64,000 nt of DNA, taken from the NCBI RefSeq assembly GCF_000317145.1, contig NC_019697.1, forward strand, positions 2,542,001-2,606,000, read 5' to 3'. Positions within the stretch are counted from its first letter, which is position 1; each line of letters starts with the position of its first letter. Shown here in pieces: positions 26,001 through 35,468 of this stretch. The notes beneath the pieces are model-generated. The model made no database searches, was not told the DNA's origin, and saw only the letters and a list, made by a program, of their open reading frames with translations. Made by a program: the position numbers and the translations under genes. The stretch is from Chamaesiphon minutus PCC 6605. GTDB taxonomy: Bacteria; Cyanobacteriota; Cyanobacteriia; Cyanobacteriales; Chamaesiphonaceae.

Positions 26001-27106
26001 TTGGCGATCCGGCTGGTTCGCTCCGCATTTATGAATTTGATGTTGCGACCCAGCAATACAAAGGTCAACTCGGTTTCTACAAAATGGAAGCTGCTGGAAA
26101 TGCGATCGGCGATTTTGCAGTCATCAACAAAAATGAGTACCTCGTCATCGAACGCGATGGTGGTCAAGGTGCGACGGCTCTATTTAAGAAGATCTACAAA
26201 GTTGACCTTTCCAAAAAAGATGCCAACGGTAATGTCTTTAAAGAAGAAGTTGTCGATTTACTCAATATTCAAGACCCCAACGACTTGAATAAAGATGGTA
26301 GCACCAAATTTACCTTCCCCTTCGTCACGATCGAGAATGTTATCGTACTCGATAACAATACGATTTTGGTTGCTAACGATAACAATTATCCCTTCTCGAC
26401 AGGTCGCTCGGCGACTGCACCCGACAATAACGAATCGATTATTTTGGAACTAGCCAAACCCCTATCGACCGTTACTCAAGTATCGGGTACGACGGGTAAC
26501 GATAACATCATCGCCAAGGTAACACCAGGATTCGATGGGTTTAACGATAGTGTTTTTACTGGTGCTGGTAACGATACTGTCGATGTGCCGATTGGGGGTG
26601 CGGCGACTGGCGAAAACAGGATCGACACGGGGAGCGGTGCCGACACGCTCTTCGTAGGTAATGGCGATCGAGCCTTTGGCAGTGCTGGCGACGACATCTT
26701 TGAAGCAAATGATGCCAAAGATTACCGGATTTCTGCGGGTGCTGGTAACGATACTCTGTTCCTCGGTACCAATGGACGCGCGCTCGGTGGCGACGGTAAC
26801 GATAAGTTGTTTGTTGGTGCTGGCGGCGGTAACATCCTGTCTGGCGGAGCGGGTGCCGACCAATTCTGGATTGCTAATGCCGAACTACCTTCTGGCTCGA
26901 ATACGATCGTCGATTTCCAAATCGGTACCGATGTTATCGGGATTCAAGGGGCAAAAAGTTTGGGGATTAGTGCGACAACTTTAGTTCTAAATCAAGTTGG
27001 TGCGGATACTTCGATTAACTTTGGCTCTCAAACCTTGGCAATCCTGACGGGTATTCAAGCTAATAGCTTGACTCCAGGTAATTCTAGTCAGTTTGTGTTT
27101 GGTTAA
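23060..27106 (+). CDS. Phytase-like protein with two inserted GDPD domains and RTX tail
   Basis: 1348 residues, GTG start. Residues about 5-180 are the first half of an esterase-like/phytase-like propeller ([40 protein letters not shown]). Then follow two glycerophosphodiester phosphodiesterase domains, about 189-545 and 565-935, each with [31 protein letters not shown] and YPETKHPT, so both catalytic His/Glu sets are present. Each contains a Ca-binding loop-like insert ([40 protein letters not shown]). The propeller resumes at about 949 ([20 protein letters not shown]), and an RTX-like calcium-binding tail fills 1140-1348 ([17 protein letters not shown]). No Sec signal; type I secretion is likely. 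It would hydrolyse glycerophosphodiesters and perhaps phytate outside the cell. Confidence 0.87.
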   Translation: MENTPIVTLKGFASLPADTFAAGPQSGKAITGNTNGRTVPFGSQPVQGFSGVQVADGNSFWYLADNGFGAKDNSADFLLRLYRLDPNFRGYEAGGDGNVKVLNFVQFSDPDKKVPFNITNQATSDRLLTGADFDLESFTIAKDGTFWVGEEFGPYLLHFDATGKLLDAPIPTPNPAATMLKTLGGKTPIVIGHRGASGELPEHTLGAYKLAIERGADFIEPDLVSTKDGVLIARHEPNLIATTNVKDKPEFASRKTTKMVDGVAEEGFFASDFTLAEIKTLRAIMPQSERTQVFNNLYEIPTFEEIINLLQQVEADTGKKIGIYPETKHPTFHDNLKLSLEEPLLATLQKTGFTDPSRVFIQSFEVSNLKELNGKTNLPLVQLLDAYDVALDGSLIYQDVNKQPYDFTVKGDKRTYADLQTKAGLAEIATYADGIGPWKPMIIASKGVDANGDGKADDVNKDGLVDERDRTLLPPSSLVADAHANGLLVHAYTFRNEARRLASNYNGNPLEEYKAFINAGVDGFFSDFPGTADSARDQITSPLVRSPQNPDVLAKTKFQTLDGNAPLVLGHRGASGDRPEHTLAAYKLAIADGADFIEPDLVTTKDGILIARHEPLLGVVLLNADGTIKRDASGKFELNTTDTSTNVAQIAKFADRLTVKTVDGVKVGGWFAEDFTLAEVKELNAIERLPALRGTKYDNDGLKVPTLQEIIDLVKQVEKDTGRKIGIYPETKHPTYFASEGTKLDGTKINVNLGQKLIDTLVSSNFTDPKRVFIQSFEVGNLKEINDKIMPAAKVDLPLVQLYGGATGKPYDFIVSGDARTYGDLTKPAELANIAKYAAGIGPNKRLIVPSSTVDNDKDGKPDDLNGDGQINEADRVLGTPTTLVTDAHKAGLQVHPYTFRNEGVFLASDYKGDPKKELEQFINLGVDAFFTDFPGTGDLVRDKFVGTPAVANLGGSRGFEGMAISPDKKTLYPLLEGTVFGDPAGSLRIYEFDVATQQYKGQLGFYKMEAAGNAIGDFAVINKNEYLVIERDGGQGATALFKKIYKVDLSKKDANGNVFKEEVVDLLNIQDPNDLNKDGSTKFTFPFVTIENVIVLDNNTILVANDNNYPFSTGRSATAPDNNESIILELAKPLSTVTQVSGTTGNDNIIAKVTPGFDGFNDSVFTGAGNDTVDVPIGGAATGENRIDTGSGADTLFVGNGDRAFGSAGDDIFEANDAKDYRISAGAGNDTLFLGTNGRALGGDGNDKLFVGAGGGNILSGGAGADQFWIANAELPSGSNTIVDFQIGTDVIGIQGAKSLGISATTLVLNQVGADTSINFGSQTLAILTGIQANSLTPGNSSQFVFG

Positions 27107-27137
27107 AACTGCAAATTAGCTTTCCTGTGTAAACTCG

Positions 27138-27182
27138 CCAGGGGAAATAAGTAATCGATATTATTTATTCTCCTGGTTTTTT
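27138..27182 (+). terminator. Intrinsic terminator after the GDPD/phytase-like gene
   Basis: CCAGGGGAAATAAGTAAT pairs imperfectly with ATTATTTATTCTCCTGG around CGAT and is followed by TTTTTTAT. A decayed copy of the same sequence follows the next island gene at about 33455-33485. Confidence 0.75.
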
Positions 27183-27332
27183 ATATTCGATCGAGGAGAA
27201 GACTTAATCGGAGAGGATGTGCTATTCAACCATTAGCCTATAAGGTGCATATACATCTGAAATTGTCGATCGATATCGATCCCATTTCGATTGAAATATA
27301 TGCAATAAATTCAGCGTAACAATATTATCAAG

Positions 27333-27351
27333 AGATTAAGTAGTTATTAAG
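27333..27351 (-). promoter_or_regulatory. Candidate Pho box upstream of the 1964-residue phosphatase gene
   Basis: On the minus strand CTTAATAA-CTA-CTTAATCT forms two YTTAAYNN units at exactly 11-bp spacing, with a third weaker unit (GATAATAT) at the next 11-bp step (27322). It is about 175 bp before the ATG, in an otherwise empty 418-bp intergenic region. Orientation is opposite to the gene, which weakens the call. Confidence 0.45.
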
Positions 27352-27524
27352 GAAAACAAAAAACAATGATTGCCAAACATCTTCAATAAACGCGATCGTT
27401 TTTATACAGCACTAATTTGAGATTAACAGTTTACTAGAGACTGAACCGATCGATATTCACAGCAATAGCAGGATCGATCCACCGAGTCTGCTTTTATTTT
27501 AATTCTTCATTCTGACAATAAGCT

Positions 27525-30500
27525 ATGAATACTGCTAATGGCACCAATATTCGCTTCGCTCAGTTTAATGCATCTCTCAACCGTAACGCTGACGGTCAAC
27601 TGATTAACGATCTGTCCACCCCCATAATTCCCGATACTAGAGCGATTGGTGCGGCTGATAGTCCCAATCGTAATCAGGCATTACGGGTTCAGCAAGCCAA
27701 AAATGCTGCCGAAATCATTCAACGCAATAATCCCGATGTATTGTTGATTAATGAATTCGATGTTAATGCAGCGAATCCAAGTAAAGCTGTCGAATTATTT
27801 ATTAATAACTTCCTCAAAGTCGGACAAAATGGTGCTAGTCCGGTAGATTATAAATATTTTTATATCGCGCCCAGTAATACAGGCATTCCATCGGGTTTCG
27901 ATCTAAATAATAATGGCAGTACCGTTACAACGCTGACGAATGGTATCGGTGATAATGGTTACGGTGACGACTCATTTGGGTTTGGTAACTTCCCCGGTCA
28001 ATTTGGGATGGTGGTGTTATCGAAATATGAAATCGATACGGCGAATGTAAGAACCTTTCAGAATTTTCTCTGGAAAGATATGCCAGGTGGTTTGCTCACC
28101 AACGATCCGACGATCGATAATCCGGCTACGCCAGTTAACGAGAACCTGAATGGTTTCTACTCGGCGGCAGAAATCGACAAGTTGCGGTTATCTTCTAAGA
28201 GCTATTGGGACGTGCCAATCAAAGTCAATGGAGAAATCATTCACGCCCTCGTCAGTCACCCTACGCCGCCTGTTTTTGATGGCACTGAAGACCGGAATGG
28301 GAAACGAAATTCTGATGAAATTCGCTTTTGGGCGGATTATGTTTCGCCAGGGCAAGGTGGCTATATTTATGATGATAAGGGTGGTAAAGGCAGCATCACT
28401 GGCGGTTCGAGTTTTGTAATTATGGGCGACCAAAATGCCGATCCGCGCGATGGCGATAGTTATAAAAACGCGATTAGTCAGTTGTTAGGCAACCCCAATA
28501 TCAATACCAATTCGATCCCAACCAGTGCGGGTGGGCCGCAACAGTCGGCACTTCAAGGTTTAATTAATAACACCCAAACTGGAAATCCGGCTTTCGATAC
28601 AGCGGATTTTGCCGATAGTGGTACCAATCCTGGTAACTTGCGGACGGATTATGTACTGCCTTCAGCCGATCTGACCATTTCTAATAGTGGGGTATTTTGG
28701 CCGTTAAATACCGATCCGACTTTTGCCCCTGTGGGTGTATTTAATGCGACGTTACCTGGTGGTTTCGCGACTTCGGATCACCGTTTGGTATTTGCTGATG
28801 TCCAAGTCGGGGTCACGCCGAGCGGTAAATCCGTTGCGAGTGCGGGTTTTATCGGTCAAAAGACGTTCGCAACTGGAGTGATTCCGGCTGGTGCCGCAGG
28901 GAAAATCAATGGTGTGGATGTGCCGCTGGGTGGTTTGTCTGGCGTGACTTACGATGCTGCCAAAAACCAGTATTATGCGATTTCTGACGATCGATCCTCC
29001 AATGCCCGGTTCTATACTTTTACCCTCAATCCGGTTACTAGCGACGTAACTTTTACTAATGTCGTCCAACTCAAGGATCTCAATGGCAATCCCTTCGCTG
29101 CTAATAGTCTCGACCCTGAAGGCATCGCTTTAACGCAAAATGGTACCGTATTTATCTCCTCTGAAGGTGAAGCCAACCCCGCTGTCGGGCGCGTTTCCAA
29201 CCCATTTATTAAAGAGTTTTCCCTGACTACCGGACAAGAAATTCGCTCTCTCCCCGTATCGACTAAATTCTTGCCCAAAGTCACCGATACCAATGCTAAT
29301 GGCATCGTCGATGCACCCGATACCCAAACCGCTGGAGTTCGGAACAATGCCGCATTTGAGAGTCTGACAATCTCGCCTGACAAAAAAACGTTGTATACAG
29401 CTACCGAAAATTCCTTATTTCAGGATGGCACGGTGGCTACGCCGACAACAGGTACTAATTCGCGGATCGTCCAGTACAACTCGATTACGGGTCAACCGGA
29501 AAAAGAATACATTTATCAAACCGATCGAGTTGCCCTAGCACCGATTCCCGCAACTGCCTTTGCTACCAATGGTTTGGTCGATTTACTAGCGATCGACGAT
29601 CGCGGTACCATGTTAGCCCTCGAACGATCCTTCTCAACAGGCGTACCAGGAACGGGCAACACGATTAAGATTTACGAAATATCCTTGCAAGGTGCGTCGG
29701 ATATTAGTGCGATCGATAGTTTAGCAAGTCTGACTCCAGCTCAATTAGCCGCTCTCCAACCCGTTCAAAAACGGTTAGTGTTGAACTTAGACGATCTGAA
29801 ATTACCCACGGGAACGGATAATATCGAAGGCTTGGCGTTTGGCCCCAAACTCGCTGACGGTCGCCAATCGATCGTGTTGGTCAGCGATAATAACTTCAGT
29901 GCGACCCAGTTTACCCAAATTATTACCTTGGGCGCGGATTTAGTACCGACTGCCACACCGACTGTCGAAACTCGTCCCGCACTCTTAGACGATGGTTCGC
30001 TACCCTTCAGTCAGCGGGCAGATGCTGACGATCCGGCGGTGTATGTCAATGCCACTGACTCGGCGAAAAGCTTGGTAGTTACGAGTGTTAAAAATGGTGG
30101 TTTGCGGGTGTATGACTTATCCGGCAATCTGATTCAAACCATCAATCCCAGCAATCCCGACATTCGTTACAACAATGTGGATCTGCAATATGGCTTTACA
30201 CTAGGCGGTCAAAAAATCGATATCGCCGTCGCCAGCGATCGCAATAACGATAAACTAGCGATCTTCAAGATTAATCCGGCGGGTACGGGTGGTAATTATC
30301 TCGAAAATATTACCGACTCCAGCGCGGCGACCATTTTCCAAGCCGCACCTTTTACCGCGCCATTCTCGGCATCGGCGACGAGTGCTTATGGCTTGGCACT
30401 TTACCGCAGCCCCGTTAGCAACGATTACTACGCCTTCGCCACCCGTCGTCAGACTGGCGATGTCGCTCAACTCAAATTGGTCGATAAAGGTAACGGCAAA

Positions 30501-33419
30501 ATCGGTTACGAACTAGTTCGCAACTTCACTGTGCCTTCTTCCACCACCGCCGGAGCTTCCGCTCAAACCGAAGGCATCGTCGCCGACCAAGAAACCGGAT
30601 TATTATATATCGGGCAAGAAGATGTCGGCATCTGGAAATATAACGCCGAACCCACAGGCGGTAAATTTGGCACCTTGATTGAGAAAGTCAAAGCCGAAGG
30701 CGGTCAAAACCTCACCAATGATGTCGAAGGTTTAACCATTTACTACGGTAAAAATGGCACGGGTTATTTACTGGCTTCCAGCCAAGGCGACAATACTTTT
30801 GCCGCTTATACCCGCGAAGGTAATAACGATTTTATCGGACGGTTTGGCGTTGGGAGTAACGGCTCGATCGATAGCGTCCAAGAATCTGACGGTGCAGAAG
30901 TCATCAACTTACCACTGGGTGCGAATTTCCCGAATGGTTTATTTGTCACCCAAGATGGCAGTAACGATCCTGCCAAAATCGTCGATAGCGAAAATATTAG
31001 TTCCAACTTCAAATTCGTACCGTTTGAAAATATCGCCAATACCTTCGCCACACCGCTAAAGATCGATACTACCAGCTACAACCCCCGCAACCCCGTCGCG
31101 CGATTGGGTGTAGTCGAGTCAGCCTTCCCTAATGGCGTAGCCAGTGGCGACACCACCCAGACATCCACCGTTCTATGGACGCGCGCTAATGTCCCTGGTA
31201 AAGTCACCTTTGAATACTCCACCAAGGCTGATTTTAGCTCGATCGCAGGCACCCAAACCGCCACCGTCACCAACCCCTTGCAACCCGTCAAAGTTGATGT
31301 AACTGGCTTAAACGCTAATACCAACTACTTCTACCGCGTCACCGATGCCAATGGCACCAAAACTGCTGGTAAATTTAGTACGGCAGCGGCATTGGGTCAA
31401 CAGACAGGCTTGAAATTTGGCGTATCCGGCGACTGGCGAGGGGAACTAGCACCCTATCCAGCCATTAACAATGCCGACGATGCGAATCTCAAATTCTTTA
31501 TCGAGTTGGGCGATACCGTCTACGCCGACGTACGTTCTCCTGCCGTCAAAAATGCCGATGGTACCGAAAAATCCCAAGTTACCACCTTGGCAGAATACCG
31601 CGCCAAACATGCTGAAGTCTATGGTAGTCGCTACGGTCAAAATACTTGGGGAGATCTGCGCGCCTCGACCTCGATCCTCGCCTCCATTGACGATCATGAA
31701 GTCACCAACGACTTTGCTGGTGGTCAAGATTTGGCAACGTCTACTGCCGCCCAACAAGCTCTCTACGGTGCGAAAACAGGTCTGGTCAACGATGCGCCCT
31801 TATTTGAAAACGGGTTGCAAGCCTTCTGGGAATACAACCCACTCCGCGATCTCACTTACAATACCCCCGGCGATACCCGGACTGATGGCGAACGCAAGCT
31901 CTATCGTTACAACACCTATGGTAGCGATGCTGCCACCATTGTCCTCGATGCCCGTTCTTTTCGCGATCGCGAGCTAGCAGGCGTTACCAATACCAACGAT
32001 ACCGCACAAGTCGCGGCATTCCTGACCCAATCCTTCGACCCCAGCCGGACGATGTTAGGTAAGGTCCAAGTTGCCGATCTCAAGCGAGACTTACTCCAAT
32101 CTCAAAAAGACGGTGTGACCTGGAAGTTTGTCAATATCAGCCAACCGATTGCAAATATCGGCGTTCTGGCTGCTGGCGATCGATTTGAAGGTTATGCCGC
32201 CGAGCGCACAGAAATTCTCAAATATGTCAACGACAACAAAATTGAGAACGTCGTCTTTGTCGCCGCTGATATCCACGGCACCTTAGTCAACAACCTGACT
32301 TATCAAACTGCCCCAGGTCAAGCGCAAATCGCCACCAGTGCCTTTGAAATCACCACGGGTTCTGTCGGCTACTCCCAACCTTTCGGTCAGACTGTAGCGC
32401 AATTAGGCGCGACTCTGGGCATAATTACACCCCAACAGAAAGCGTTGTACGACTCGCTTCCTACCGCCGGAAAAGACACCTTCATCAAAGGAGTCGTCGA
32501 TAACGGACTGCAACCATTAGGTTACGATCCGCTCGGTTTAGATAAAAACCTGTCCCAAGCCAACGGCTTAATTAACGCCAAACTGCTGCAAGGCGATTAT
32601 GTTGCCACCCACGTCTACGGCTGGACTGAGTTTAATATCGACAAACAGACTCAAAAACTCACCGTCACCACCTACAGCATCGATCCTTACACCCGCGCCG
32701 AAATCGAAGCCAACCCCACAGCAATTATCGATCGTCAGCCCAAAGTCGTCAGTCAATTTGAAGTCACTCCCAATAATGTCGCCCCGACTCTAGTTGCGGG
32801 AACTGCGGGAGCCGATAATTTCATCGCTGGCATCACCCCCGGCTTCGACGGTTTCAACGATAACGTCTTCACGGGTGCTGGTAACGATACTGTGGATATC
32901 CCGATTTCTGGTGCCAATGCTGGTAACAACCGGATCGATCTCGGTAGCGGTAATGATGTTATTTACGTGGCTAATGGCGATCGATCCTTCGGTAGCACAG
33001 GTGATGATATCTTCGAGGCAAATGATGTCAAAGACTATCGGATCTCTGCTGGTGCTGGTAACGATACCATCTTCCTCGGTACTAACGGTCGCGCTTTAGG
33101 TGGCGAAGGTAACGACAAATTCTTTGTCGGAACTGGTGGCAGTAACCTGATTTCTGGTGGTGCTGGTGCCGACCAATTCTGGATCGCCAATGCTGAGATT
33201 CCATCAGCCGCGAATACCATCTTGGACTTCCAAATCGGTACCGATGTTATCGGCATTCAAGGAGCTAAGAGTCTGGGTATTAGCGCGACAACTTTGGTTT
33301 TAAATCAAGTTGGAGCCGATACTTCGATTAACTTTGGCAGTCAAACTTTGGCAGTACTAACTGGTATTCAAGCTAATAGTTTGACTCCAAGCAATGCTGG
33401 ACAATTCGTGTTTGCTTAA
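27525..33419 (+). CDS. Multidomain extracellular phosphatase: EEP, phytase-like, BPP phytase, PhoD, RTX
   Basis: 1964 residues. Domain order: (1) endonuclease/exonuclease/phosphatase fold, about 1-430, with INEFD, VIMGDQNADP and the closing TSDHRLVFAD; (2) esterase-like phytase-like propeller, about 445-790 (GLSGVTYDAAKNQYYAISDD, ALDPEGIALTQ-like motifs, [18 protein letters not shown]); (3) beta-propeller 3-phytase, about 815-1180 (ADADDPAVYVN, QTEGIVADQETGLLYIGQED, NDVEGLTIYY); (4) PhoD alkaline phosphatase, about 1190-1755 (FPNGVASGDTT, FIELGDTVYAD, SILASIDDHEVTNDF, FVAADIHGTLVNN); (5) RTX-like tail, about 1758-1964. Metal and catalytic motifs look intact in 1, 3 and 4. No signal peptide; type I secretion or surface attachment inferred. 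It is a single chain able to release phosphate from nucleic acids, phytate and mono/diesters. Confidence 0.9.
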   Translation: MNTANGTNIRFAQFNASLNRNADGQLINDLSTPIIPDTRAIGAADSPNRNQALRVQQAKNAAEIIQRNNPDVLLINEFDVNAANPSKAVELFINNFLKVGQNGASPVDYKYFYIAPSNTGIPSGFDLNNNGSTVTTLTNGIGDNGYGDDSFGFGNFPGQFGMVVLSKYEIDTANVRTFQNFLWKDMPGGLLTNDPTIDNPATPVNENLNGFYSAAEIDKLRLSSKSYWDVPIKVNGEIIHALVSHPTPPVFDGTEDRNGKRNSDEIRFWADYVSPGQGGYIYDDKGGKGSITGGSSFVIMGDQNADPRDGDSYKNAISQLLGNPNINTNSIPTSAGGPQQSALQGLINNTQTGNPAFDTADFADSGTNPGNLRTDYVLPSADLTISNSGVFWPLNTDPTFAPVGVFNATLPGGFATSDHRLVFADVQVGVTPSGKSVASAGFIGQKTFATGVIPAGAAGKINGVDVPLGGLSGVTYDAAKNQYYAISDDRSSNARFYTFTLNPVTSDVTFTNVVQLKDLNGNPFAANSLDPEGIALTQNGTVFISSEGEANPAVGRVSNPFIKEFSLTTGQEIRSLPVSTKFLPKVTDTNANGIVDAPDTQTAGVRNNAAFESLTISPDKKTLYTATENSLFQDGTVATPTTGTNSRIVQYNSITGQPEKEYIYQTDRVALAPIPATAFATNGLVDLLAIDDRGTMLALERSFSTGVPGTGNTIKIYEISLQGASDISAIDSLASLTPAQLAALQPVQKRLVLNLDDLKLPTGTDNIEGLAFGPKLADGRQSIVLVSDNNFSATQFTQIITLGADLVPTATPTVETRPALLDDGSLPFSQRADADDPAVYVNATDSAKSLVVTSVKNGGLRVYDLSGNLIQTINPSNPDIRYNNVDLQYGFTLGGQKIDIAVASDRNNDKLAIFKINPAGTGGNYLENITDSSAATIFQAAPFTAPFSASATSAYGLALYRSPVSNDYYAFATRRQTGDVAQLKLVDKGNGKIGYELVRNFTVPSSTTAGASAQTEGIVADQETGLLYIGQEDVGIWKYNAEPTGGKFGTLIEKVKAEGGQNLTNDVEGLTIYYGKNGTGYLLASSQGDNTFAAYTREGNNDFIGRFGVGSNGSIDSVQESDGAEVINLPLGANFPNGLFVTQDGSNDPAKIVDSENISSNFKFVPFENIANTFATPLKIDTTSYNPRNPVARLGVVESAFPNGVASGDTTQTSTVLWTRANVPGKVTFEYSTKADFSSIAGTQTATVTNPLQPVKVDVTGLNANTNYFYRVTDANGTKTAGKFSTAAALGQQTGLKFGVSGDWRGELAPYPAINNADDANLKFFIELGDTVYADVRSPAVKNADGTEKSQVTTLAEYRAKHAEVYGSRYGQNTWGDLRASTSILASIDDHEVTNDFAGGQDLATSTAAQQALYGAKTGLVNDAPLFENGLQAFWEYNPLRDLTYNTPGDTRTDGERKLYRYNTYGSDAATIVLDARSFRDRELAGVTNTNDTAQVAAFLTQSFDPSRTMLGKVQVADLKRDLLQSQKDGVTWKFVNISQPIANIGVLAAGDRFEGYAAERTEILKYVNDNKIENVVFVAADIHGTLVNNLTYQTAPGQAQIATSAFEITTGSVGYSQPFGQTVAQLGATLGIITPQQKALYDSLPTAGKDTFIKGVVDNGLQPLGYDPLGLDKNLSQANGLINAKLLQGDYVATHVYGWTEFNIDKQTQKLTVTTYSIDPYTRAEIEANPTAIIDRQPKVVSQFEVTPNNVAPTLVAGTAGADNFIAGITPGFDGFNDNVFTGAGNDTVDIPISGANAGNNRIDLGSGNDVIYVANGDRSFGSTGDDIFEANDVKDYRISAGAGNDTIFLGTNGRALGGEGNDKFFVGTGGSNLISGGAGADQFWIANAEIPSAANTILDFQIGTDVIGIQGAKSLGISATTLVLNQVGADTSINFGSQTLAVLTGIQANSLTPSNAGQFVFA

Positions 33420-33483
33420 AACTGAAAAATAGCTTTTCTATATAGATTTGTCAGGAGAAGTAAGCGATCGATATTATTTATTT

Positions 33484-33597
33484 GGCGTTGCTGAATTGAT
33501 GTATGAAACCATCGGTAGGGGTCATTAATGAATTACCCCTACCGATGGTTTCATGGGTTGCATAATCGGTTAATCATACATAGAAATCAGCAACGCC
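33484..33597. mobile_element. 114-bp MITE
   Basis: Terminal inverted repeat GGCGTTGCTGA..TGTATGA (33484) and TCATACA..TCAGCAACGCC (to 33597). Inside is a second perfect palindrome, GAAACCATCGGTAGGGGT against ACCCCTACCGATGGTTTC. No coding capacity. No convincing target duplication is seen. It lies 64 bp after the PhoD fusion gene, in the decayed copy of that gene family's downstream sequence. Confidence 0.8.
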
Positions 33598-33774
33598 AGA
33601 TTTCTCAGTTTAGAGGCTAAAGTGTTTGAGCCTGATTGTTTGACGAACTCGATCGAGTAATCGAGGTGATTGATTCATGATAAAGGATCGGATCTAGCTG
33701 TATCAAATATCAGATCATAATTTTTAGTTGCTTCATACAGTATTTTTACTGGATAAATCTACTAATTAGGGTAG

Positions 33775-33906
33775 TTATACCGCAAAAGTGCTCGATAAGA
33801 CCCCCATTCCCTGGAGTTATACCGCAGATCTGCGACAAAGTATCCTCGTAGGGATGTTATTCGGCAAAGTGCCGCATAATATATAGTTATGCCGCCTGCC
33901 CGATAG
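33775..33906. repeat. Four tandem recombinase-core-like palindromes
   Basis: Imperfect dyads of the form TTATNCCGCA-N3/4-TGCNGNATAA at 33775-33798, 33817-33840, 33857-33879 (best: TTATTCGGCA-AAG-TGCCGCATAA) and 33887-33906, spaced 42, 40 and 30 bp. About 10-bp inverted arms with a short spacer resemble tyrosine-recombinase core sites; they could instead be operators. No recombinase gene is in the window. Confidence 0.5.
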
Positions 33907-33973
33907 TTGATCGAAACGGTCTTTGAGGTGGATCGTTTAGTAACCCAAGTTGCCAGTTAGAAACGGTAAAGGT

Positions 33974-34729
33974 ATGAAAAAAGATGGGTTACTCAATAGA
34001 ATATTCCGCTTAAAGCTGTCGTTTTACAGCCTTGTTACCTTACTTGCTCTCACTGCTAGCTGTACAGCTCTTCAGCCTGAACTTAAGATCGAAAACTCAC
34101 CTATCACAGCTACACCGACGGTTGTAGAGTCCATACAAACTCAAAGTTTCGCCGACTGGTGCCAGCGCAAAGCGTCTGTTCCTTCAGACACTCGACATAC
34201 AATTAATGTCCTGCTGGAAATCGCTAAAACAAATGACTGCAAATTAGCAGATAGTAGAATTAGAAGACATATCCTTAAAAATGGCAGCTTTCTCTATCTT
34301 AGGGGCAGAAAGATTAGCGATCTCAAGCCAATCTCAGGATTCACTGAAATCACGGCTATCTTTCTCGATAATAATCAGATTCGTGATTTACAGCCGCTGA
34401 CAACCTTGAGCAATGTGTCCACTGCCGAACTCGGTAACAATCAGATTAGCGATTTACGACCGCTGGCTAGGATGAGTCAATTGACTAGACTTGATCTCAG
34501 AAACAACCGGATCAGCGATGTCACTCCCCTAGCTGCTTTGAGCGAGATGAGAGACCTAATTCTCGATAACAACCAGATTACTGATTTAAGTTCGCTGCGA
34601 GTCCTACGTCATTTAGGACAACTTCATGTGCGTAACAACCCTCTTTCTGACAAAACTTGTCCGCTCAAGCCGCGTCTCCTTGGCATTCCTGAGCTTGATG
34701 CATACGCTAAGATATGCAGGTTCGATTAG
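33974..34729 (+). CDS. Leucine-rich-repeat lipoprotein
   Basis: 251 residues from ATG 33974 (AAAGGT upstream); the TTG at 33950 is less likely. Lipoprotein signal: basic MKKDGLLNRIFRLK, hydrophobic LVTLLALTAS, then the lipobox Cys of LTASC. After a 75-residue spacer there are five internalin-like 22-residue repeats (LRGRKISDLKPIS, LDNNQIRDLQPLT, LGNNQISDLRPLA, LRNNRISDVTPLA, LDNNQITDLSSLR), capped by NPLSDKTCP. It is a surface or periplasmic protein-interaction module. It lies between recombination-like sites (33775) and an attC-like palindrome (34890), so it may be a transferred cassette. No enzymatic function is implied. Confidence 0.82.
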   Translation: MKKDGLLNRIFRLKLSFYSLVTLLALTASCTALQPELKIENSPITATPTVVESIQTQSFADWCQRKASVPSDTRHTINVLLEIAKTNDCKLADSRIRRHILKNGSFLYLRGRKISDLKPISGFTEITAIFLDNNQIRDLQPLTTLSNVSTAELGNNQISDLRPLARMSQLTRLDLRNNRISDVTPLAALSEMRDLILDNNQITDLSSLRVLRHLGQLHVRNNPLSDKTCPLKPRLLGIPELDAYAKICRFD

Positions 34730-34889
34730 GCTGAGAAGTCTAGAGCATTACCGGATTGTTCACCAACCGCTACGAATTTGGTTGAGCGGTATGATGTCTT
34801 CCACAGGTCTAGAACGCTGCCGAATCACCTCATTCAATGTGTTGCAGGCAGGCGAAGTTGCAAAGTGATAGGTTGAGCAGCAGAGCAAC

Positions 34890-34976
34890 GCATAACAATT
34901 CCGCTGCACTGGAACGAAGTCAAGTTATCGGTAAGATGCAGAGTTCATCTGCGTCCGGTGAGCGGGAACGTTATCC
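34890..34976. repeat. attC-like imperfect palindrome
   Basis: The outer boxes GCATAAC (34890) and GTTATCC (to 34976) enclose AATTCCGCTGCACTGGAACG, which pairs with CGTCCGGTGAGCGGGAACG except for a bulged base. The inner hairpin is ATGCAGA/TCTGCGT. Near-complementary arms with an extrahelical base are typical of integron attC recombination sites. No integrase or second clear site is seen. 34730-35023 contains no gene. Confidence 0.45.
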
Positions 34977-35023
34977 GGCTTGAGATGTGGATTAGGCGGT
35001 ATTTCAGGTTTATTTGAACAGAT

Positions 35024-35395
35024 TCAGCATTTCCCACATAAATTGACGAGTTGCGATCGCAGCCACGCCTGGGATGAATCAGAATGATTTCGTTCGTGCC
35101 ACATCATCTTCAAGTTAGAGGGGAGAATTTCAAGTGGCGGTGGAGTCAGGTGCAACCGATCGAGGACACCGCTCATTTCTACAATTCGAGTGGGCAAAAC
35201 AGCGAGTAAGTCCGAACCCGCAACCAGTTGAGGGGCAACAGCAAACTGATTAACTGTAAGCATAATCCGCCGTTTTAGCCCCTGTTCTAATAAAATCAAA
35301 TCAATAAAACCTGTGGGTTCTCCTGTCAGCGTGACGAGCAAGTGCTTTGCTCGAACATATTGCTCTAGATATCGCGTAGGGTGGGCACTGCCCAC
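35024..35395 (-). pseudogene. Truncated LysR-type regulator (substrate-binding domain only)
   Basis: The 123-residue frame reads as the C-terminal half of a LysR effector-binding domain: LLVTLTGEPTGFIDLILLEQ, KRRIMLTVNQFAVAPQLVAG, SDLLAVLPTRIVEM, HERNHSDSSQAWLRSQL. The entire helix-turn-helix and first half are missing. The first ten residues (MGSAHPTRYL) come from a dispersed repeat (35367-35449) that has replaced the 5' part of the gene. It cannot bind DNA and is a remnant. Confidence 0.8.
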
Positions 35396-35449
35396 CAGCT
35401 AGGTTTCAGGCAAAATCTATTTTACAAATAATTGCGCCTACCTACTTAA
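35367..35449. repeat. Dispersed repeat GCGTAGGGTGGGCACTGCCC, copy 1
   Basis: GTAGGGTGGGCACTGCCCAC followed by CAGCTAGGTTTCAGGCAAAA and ATAATTGCGCCTACCTACTT is found again at 49788-49884, where 15 extra bases split the middle. It starts within the LysR remnant. Confidence 0.8.
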
Positions 35450-35468
35450 CACAATAATCGGGACGACT

